Shown here in pieces: positions 6,618 through 8,691 of a stretch of 8,691 nucleotides of DNA. Under the pieces are notes generated by a model. The model saw only the letters and a list, made by a program, of their open reading frames with translations, had not been told where the DNA came from and ran no database searches. Numbering within the stretch: position 1 is the first letter of the stretch; the number at the start of each line of letters is the position of its first letter. The stretch is from Labilithrix luteola (GTDB taxonomy: Bacteria > Myxococcota_A > Polyangia > Polyangiales > Polyangiaceae), in contig JAMFST010000237.1 of the NCBI GenBank assembly GCA_026225435.1, positions 1-8,691 on the forward strand, written 5' to 3'. The position numbers and the translations under genes are program-made.

Positions 6618-7120
6618 GCGACCGACCGCACCCGCGGAGGATTGCCGTGGTTGTTGCAGGAGCAGAGCGCACCGCCGTCGGCGTCGGTCGTGCTGGTCGT
6701 GTCCAGCGTCCCGTGCAGACACGCGCCCCACGCGGGATCGTTCATCGCCGCTGGACATTTGACCGCATGCGAGCGCGGGCGCCGGCTGGCACCACGGTGG
6801 AAGTCGAGCCCCGGATCGACCTCGCACCCGGTCTCGGTCTTCAGGATCGGCTGGTCCGTCTTCCGATCCGTCGCGTTGAGCTGCTCGACCATCGGCCGCG
6901 GTGGGTTCCAGTGGAGCGGCCCGCTGGGCGCATCGGCCGACGCATCCTCCGCGAGCCCAGCGTCCGCCGGCTCGGTCACCTCGGACGGGGGCGGCGGCGG
7001 ATTCCACTGCGGATCCTGCGACGGTGGGTTCGCGTGGATCGGCTCCTCGGTGTGGCAGCCACCGGTACCCGCCATCGCCGACACGGTCACCACGAAGGCG
7101 GCGGGGAGGCGCTTTCTCAC
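6599..7120 (-). CDS. Probable lipoprotein, Pro-rich with C-terminal Cys region; middle gene of a three-gene operon
   Basis: From the GTG at 7120 the protein has 173 residues. The start overlaps the upstream lipoprotein stop as GTGA. Residues 1-21 are a short signal peptide (RKR, then a hydrophobic stretch) ending at C22. The lipobox TGGC is weak because the -3 residue is Thr, not Leu. A Pro-rich, acidic linker follows (about 28-76), including the similar segments PQWNPPPPP and LHWNPPRP. The rest contains C99, C122, C134, C153, C155 and C169, an even number that could form three disulfides. I recognise no catalytic motif and cannot name a family. Location should be the envelope, with the ferritin-like partner encoded directly downstream and overlapping. 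An open extension upstream to 7294 in this frame is the shadow of the neighbouring gene. Confidence 0.65.
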   Translation of the reverse strand: MRKRLPAAFVVTVSAMAGTGGCHTEEPIHANPPSQDPQWNPPPPPSEVTEPADAGLAEDASADAPSGPLHWNPPRPMVEQLNATDRKTDQPILKTETGCEVDPGLDFHRGASRRPRSHAVKCPAAMNDPAWGACLHGTLDTTSTTDADGGALCSCNNHGNPPRVRSVACPALR

Positions 7121-7803
7121 GGAGGCAGCGTCGTCGTCTTCAGCGTGGTGCTGCAGTTGAGGCAGCCGTTGTCGGCGCACACCTGGTAGCTCGGGGCGGT
7201 CGACGCTCCGTTGCAGGTGACGAGGTACGCCACGTGCGACGGGTCCATGACGCTGGTGTCGCAGACCTGCGCGCCGGTCACCTGGCCGCTGCACGGGTCG
7301 CAGAAGTCCTCGTCGTTGCTTCCGACGCAGGTCTCACCGGTCGGGCAGGTGTAGGCCCCCAGCGGGGTGCTCTCGTCGCAGTGGACGATGTTGAGGTGCG
7401 CGGTGTCCGAGATGCAGGCCTCGCGCTTCCAGCCGCAGACCCAGTAGTCGCCCGCCGCGTAGCCGGTGCAGGCGGTGGGGCACTCGGCGAGCAGGCCGCC
7501 GTCGCCCGCGTCGGGCCCGCTGTCGTTGGCGGCGTCGGTAGCGGCGTCGCCCGCGTCCGTGGGGGGCGCACCGTCGAGCGGCGGCGTGCTGCTGTCGCCG
7601 GCAGCGTCCGGGAAGGTCACCGTGGTGACGTCGAGGTCGGTGGCGTCGGGCCCGCTGCCGCCGTCGTCGTCCCCCTCGTCGGTGGGCGGATCGTCGAATT
7701 TCACCAGCGCGGTGCAGCCACCCGCGGCGCACACGAGCCCGGACATGCCGAGGAAGAGCAACGACGCGGTGAGTCCAAGCGGGGCCAGTCCTCGTCGGCG
7801 CAT
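7117..7803 (-). CDS. Cys-rich lipoprotein, first gene of the three-gene operon
   Basis: From the ATG at 7803 the protein has 228 residues. Residues 1-29 are a signal peptide (MRRR, a Leu/Ala core) ending in AAGGC with probable lipid-bearing C30. CTALVKFDDPP follows, a style common at the mature start of myxobacterial lipoproteins. Residues 41-104 are a low-complexity Asp/Ala/Gly/Thr linker. Residues 105-228 hold 14 Cys (108, 112, 123, 130, 142, 153, 159, 168, 171, 181, 197, 209, 214, 217), suggesting a small disulfide-stabilised domain on the cell surface or in the periplasm. A start at 7848 has a GGGAGG sequence 11 bases upstream but would put 15 extra residues before the signal peptide. The 7803 start lacks a ribosome site, although a weak -10 (TAGACT, 7820-7815) would allow a near-leaderless message. 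Function is unknown. The stop overlaps the next gene by GTGA. Confidence 0.75.
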   Translation of the reverse strand: MRRRGLAPLGLTASLLFLGMSGLVCAAGGCTALVKFDDPPTDEGDDDGGSGPDATDLDVTTVTFPDAAGDSSTPPLDGAPPTDAGDAATDAANDSGPDAGDGGLLAECPTACTGYAAGDYWVCGWKREACISDTAHLNIVHCDESTPLGAYTCPTGETCVGSNDEDFCDPCSGQVTGAQVCDTSVMDPSHVAYLVTCNGASTAPSYQVCADNGCLNCSTTLKTTTLPP

Positions 7804-7838
7804 CGACACAGAGGAGTCTACGCGCAGACCGGCTGGAT

Positions 7839-8691
7839 GTGCGAGCATCTCGAACGTTGCCTCCCCCTCACTCCTCCCCCGAATCCGAAATTCTCACCGG
7901 CAGCCTGCTGGTCGAGGACAGCGAGATCCTCGACGACGAGTCGGGCATGCGCGACTCGATCGACAAGCTACTCCTCCTGACGAGCGATCGCTGGACGGTC
8001 GAGGACCAGATCCAGACGCTGAAGCGCGCCAGCATCGACACGGGGCTGCCGATGATGGCCCCGCGACCGAGCTCGCCCGGCTTCATCGCGACGATCGCCC
8101 CGCCGCTGCCGACGGATCTGGGCTCGAAGAGCAAGATCGCGGCGGCGGCTGCGGCCGCAGCAAGCGCCGCAGCGGCGAGCGCATCCGCGGCGCTGGCTCC
8201 GCAAGCCTTGCCGTCGATCGACGGTGGACCGGCGACGACGGGGAGCCGTCCGCCGCCAATCCCCGGTGGTGGGCCGGCAGCGCAGAACCCGTCCGCCCAG
8301 GCGCGCGGGAGCAAGGCCCCTCCTCCGCTCCCGCCGCAAGCCGCCCGCGGAAGCAAGGCGCCGCCGCCGCTCCCCTCGAACGCCCCGCCCGGCACGCCGG
8401 CACCGGCCCCCGCCGTGGTCGCCCGCTCGCTCGACATCGACACGCCGCCGACCCCGATGCCCTCGCCGGCGACGCGGCGCGACCCGGGGGCGCTCGCTCC
8501 CGCCGTGCTGCTCGAGCTCCTGACCGCCCGCGACGGCGCGCTGAGCGAGGCGGACGACAAGGTGTCGCTCGCCCGCGTGCGGCTCGAGCTGGCCAACGCC
8601 CACGAGCTGCTCGGCGACGAGGCGCGCGCCTCGGCCCACGCCGAGAGCGTCCTCAAGCTGGACCCGAACCTGGCGGCGGCGCACTCGCTGC
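7839..8691 (+). CDS. Pro/Ala-rich protein with TPR-like C-terminal part, cut by the window end
   Basis: This frame stays open to the right edge and 284 residues are visible. The start is uncertain: GTG 7839, TTG 7857 and ATG 7947 are in frame, none with a good ribosome site. I use the first because the acidic segment SLLVEDSEILDDE before the ATG looks like real protein. After it comes a helical stretch (about 37-64). A poly-Ala run (101-118) follows, then a Pro-rich disordered region with two copies of ARGSKAPPPLP (155-165, 169-179). Finally a helix pair SLARVRLELANAHELLGD plus EARASAHAESVLKLDPNLAA (243-280) has the spacing and the LDPN turn of a tetratricopeptide repeat. No signal peptide is evident. 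A scaffold or protein-interaction role is likely. It is transcribed divergently from the lipoprotein operon. The open minus-strand frame opposite it is a shadow. Confidence 0.7.
   Translation, partial: MRASRTLPPPHSSPESEILTGSLLVEDSEILDDESGMRDSIDKLLLLTSDRWTVEDQIQTLKRASIDTGLPMMAPRPSSPGFIATIAPPLPTDLGSKSKIAAAAAAAASAAAASASAALAPQALPSIDGGPATTGSRPPPIPGGGPAAQNPSAQARGSKAPPPLPPQAARGSKAPPPLPSNAPPGTPAPAPAVVARSLDIDTPPTPMPSPATRRDPGALAPAVLLELLTARDGALSEADDKVSLARVRLELANAHELLGDEARASAHAESVLKLDPNLAAAHSL
8301..8375 (+). repeat. Direct repeat, 42-bp period, coding ARGSKAPPPLP twice
   Basis: Codons at 8301-8333 and 8343-8375 encode the same 11 residues, with synonymous changes at several third positions (CCT CCT CCG against CCG CCG CCG). 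The repeat is therefore old or held by selection at the protein level, not a recent duplication. It sits in the disordered linker of the TPR-like protein. Confidence 0.75.

Noticed and set aside
6618..7007. N-terminal extension of the ferritin-like frame
   Set aside because: Arg-rich low-complexity sequence that is the shadow of the lipoprotein gene 6599-7120. The bundle's first helix begins only after 6617.
7121..7294. N-terminal extension of the middle lipoprotein frame
   Set aside because: It overlaps the Cys-rich end of the upstream lipoprotein. The GTG at 7120 gives a signal peptide and a GTGA junction.
7868..8656. 262-residue open frame opposite the TPR-like gene
   Set aside because: Ser/Ala/Gly-rich shadow. 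The plus frame has a TPR-like helix pair and a protein-level repeat with synonymous codon changes.

Overview
The window is GC-rich chromosomal DNA with dense, strongly coding-biased genes. Several traits suggest a myxobacterium of the Polyangia/Sorangium type, an inference from style rather than from a marker gene. These are Asp/Ala/Gly- and Pro-rich lipoprotein linkers, Cys-rich secreted proteins, a PEGA-like exported protein with two membrane helices, a Pro/Ala-rich TPR protein, and an ArsR-methyltransferase fusion next to ahcY. No tRNA, rRNA, CRISPR, insertion sequence or phage gene is visible.

Layout. The plus strand opens with the last codons of one gene, overlapping by GTGA a small exported protein (22-690). 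A hairpin with a U-tract (708-743) then terminates the minus-strand operon sahR-ahcY (3241 down to 775). sahR encodes an ArsR-type winged helix fused to a SAM-methyltransferase-like sensor domain. ahcY encodes full-length S-adenosylhomocysteine hydrolase. The pair is a self-contained control loop: SAH is expected to release SahR from DNA so that the SAH-consuming enzyme is made. Upstream of sahR lies a sigma70-like promoter overlain by a large symmetric dyad (3257-3312) of 13-bp arms, the best operator candidate here.

Divergently on the plus strand comes a membrane-anchored alkaline-phosphatase-superfamily enzyme (sulfatase fold, Thr nucleophile of the phosphoethanolamine/phosphoglycerol transferase type; 3400-5337). 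It is followed one base later by a small cytoplasmic protein resembling the suppressor-of-fused (SUFU) family (5339-5887).

Converging on these from the right is a tightly overlapping minus-strand operon of three genes: a Cys-rich lipoprotein (7803-7117), a Pro-rich, Cys-containing lipoprotein (7120-6599) and a ferritin-like diiron protein (6617-5898). The gene order and overlaps imply a shared function that I cannot name, and this is the most plausible undescribed unit in the window. Divergent from it, a plus-strand gene for a Pro/Ala-rich protein with a TPR-like end runs off the right edge.

Gene-free stretches are all short. The largest, 3242-3399, holds the sahR promoter and operator candidate.
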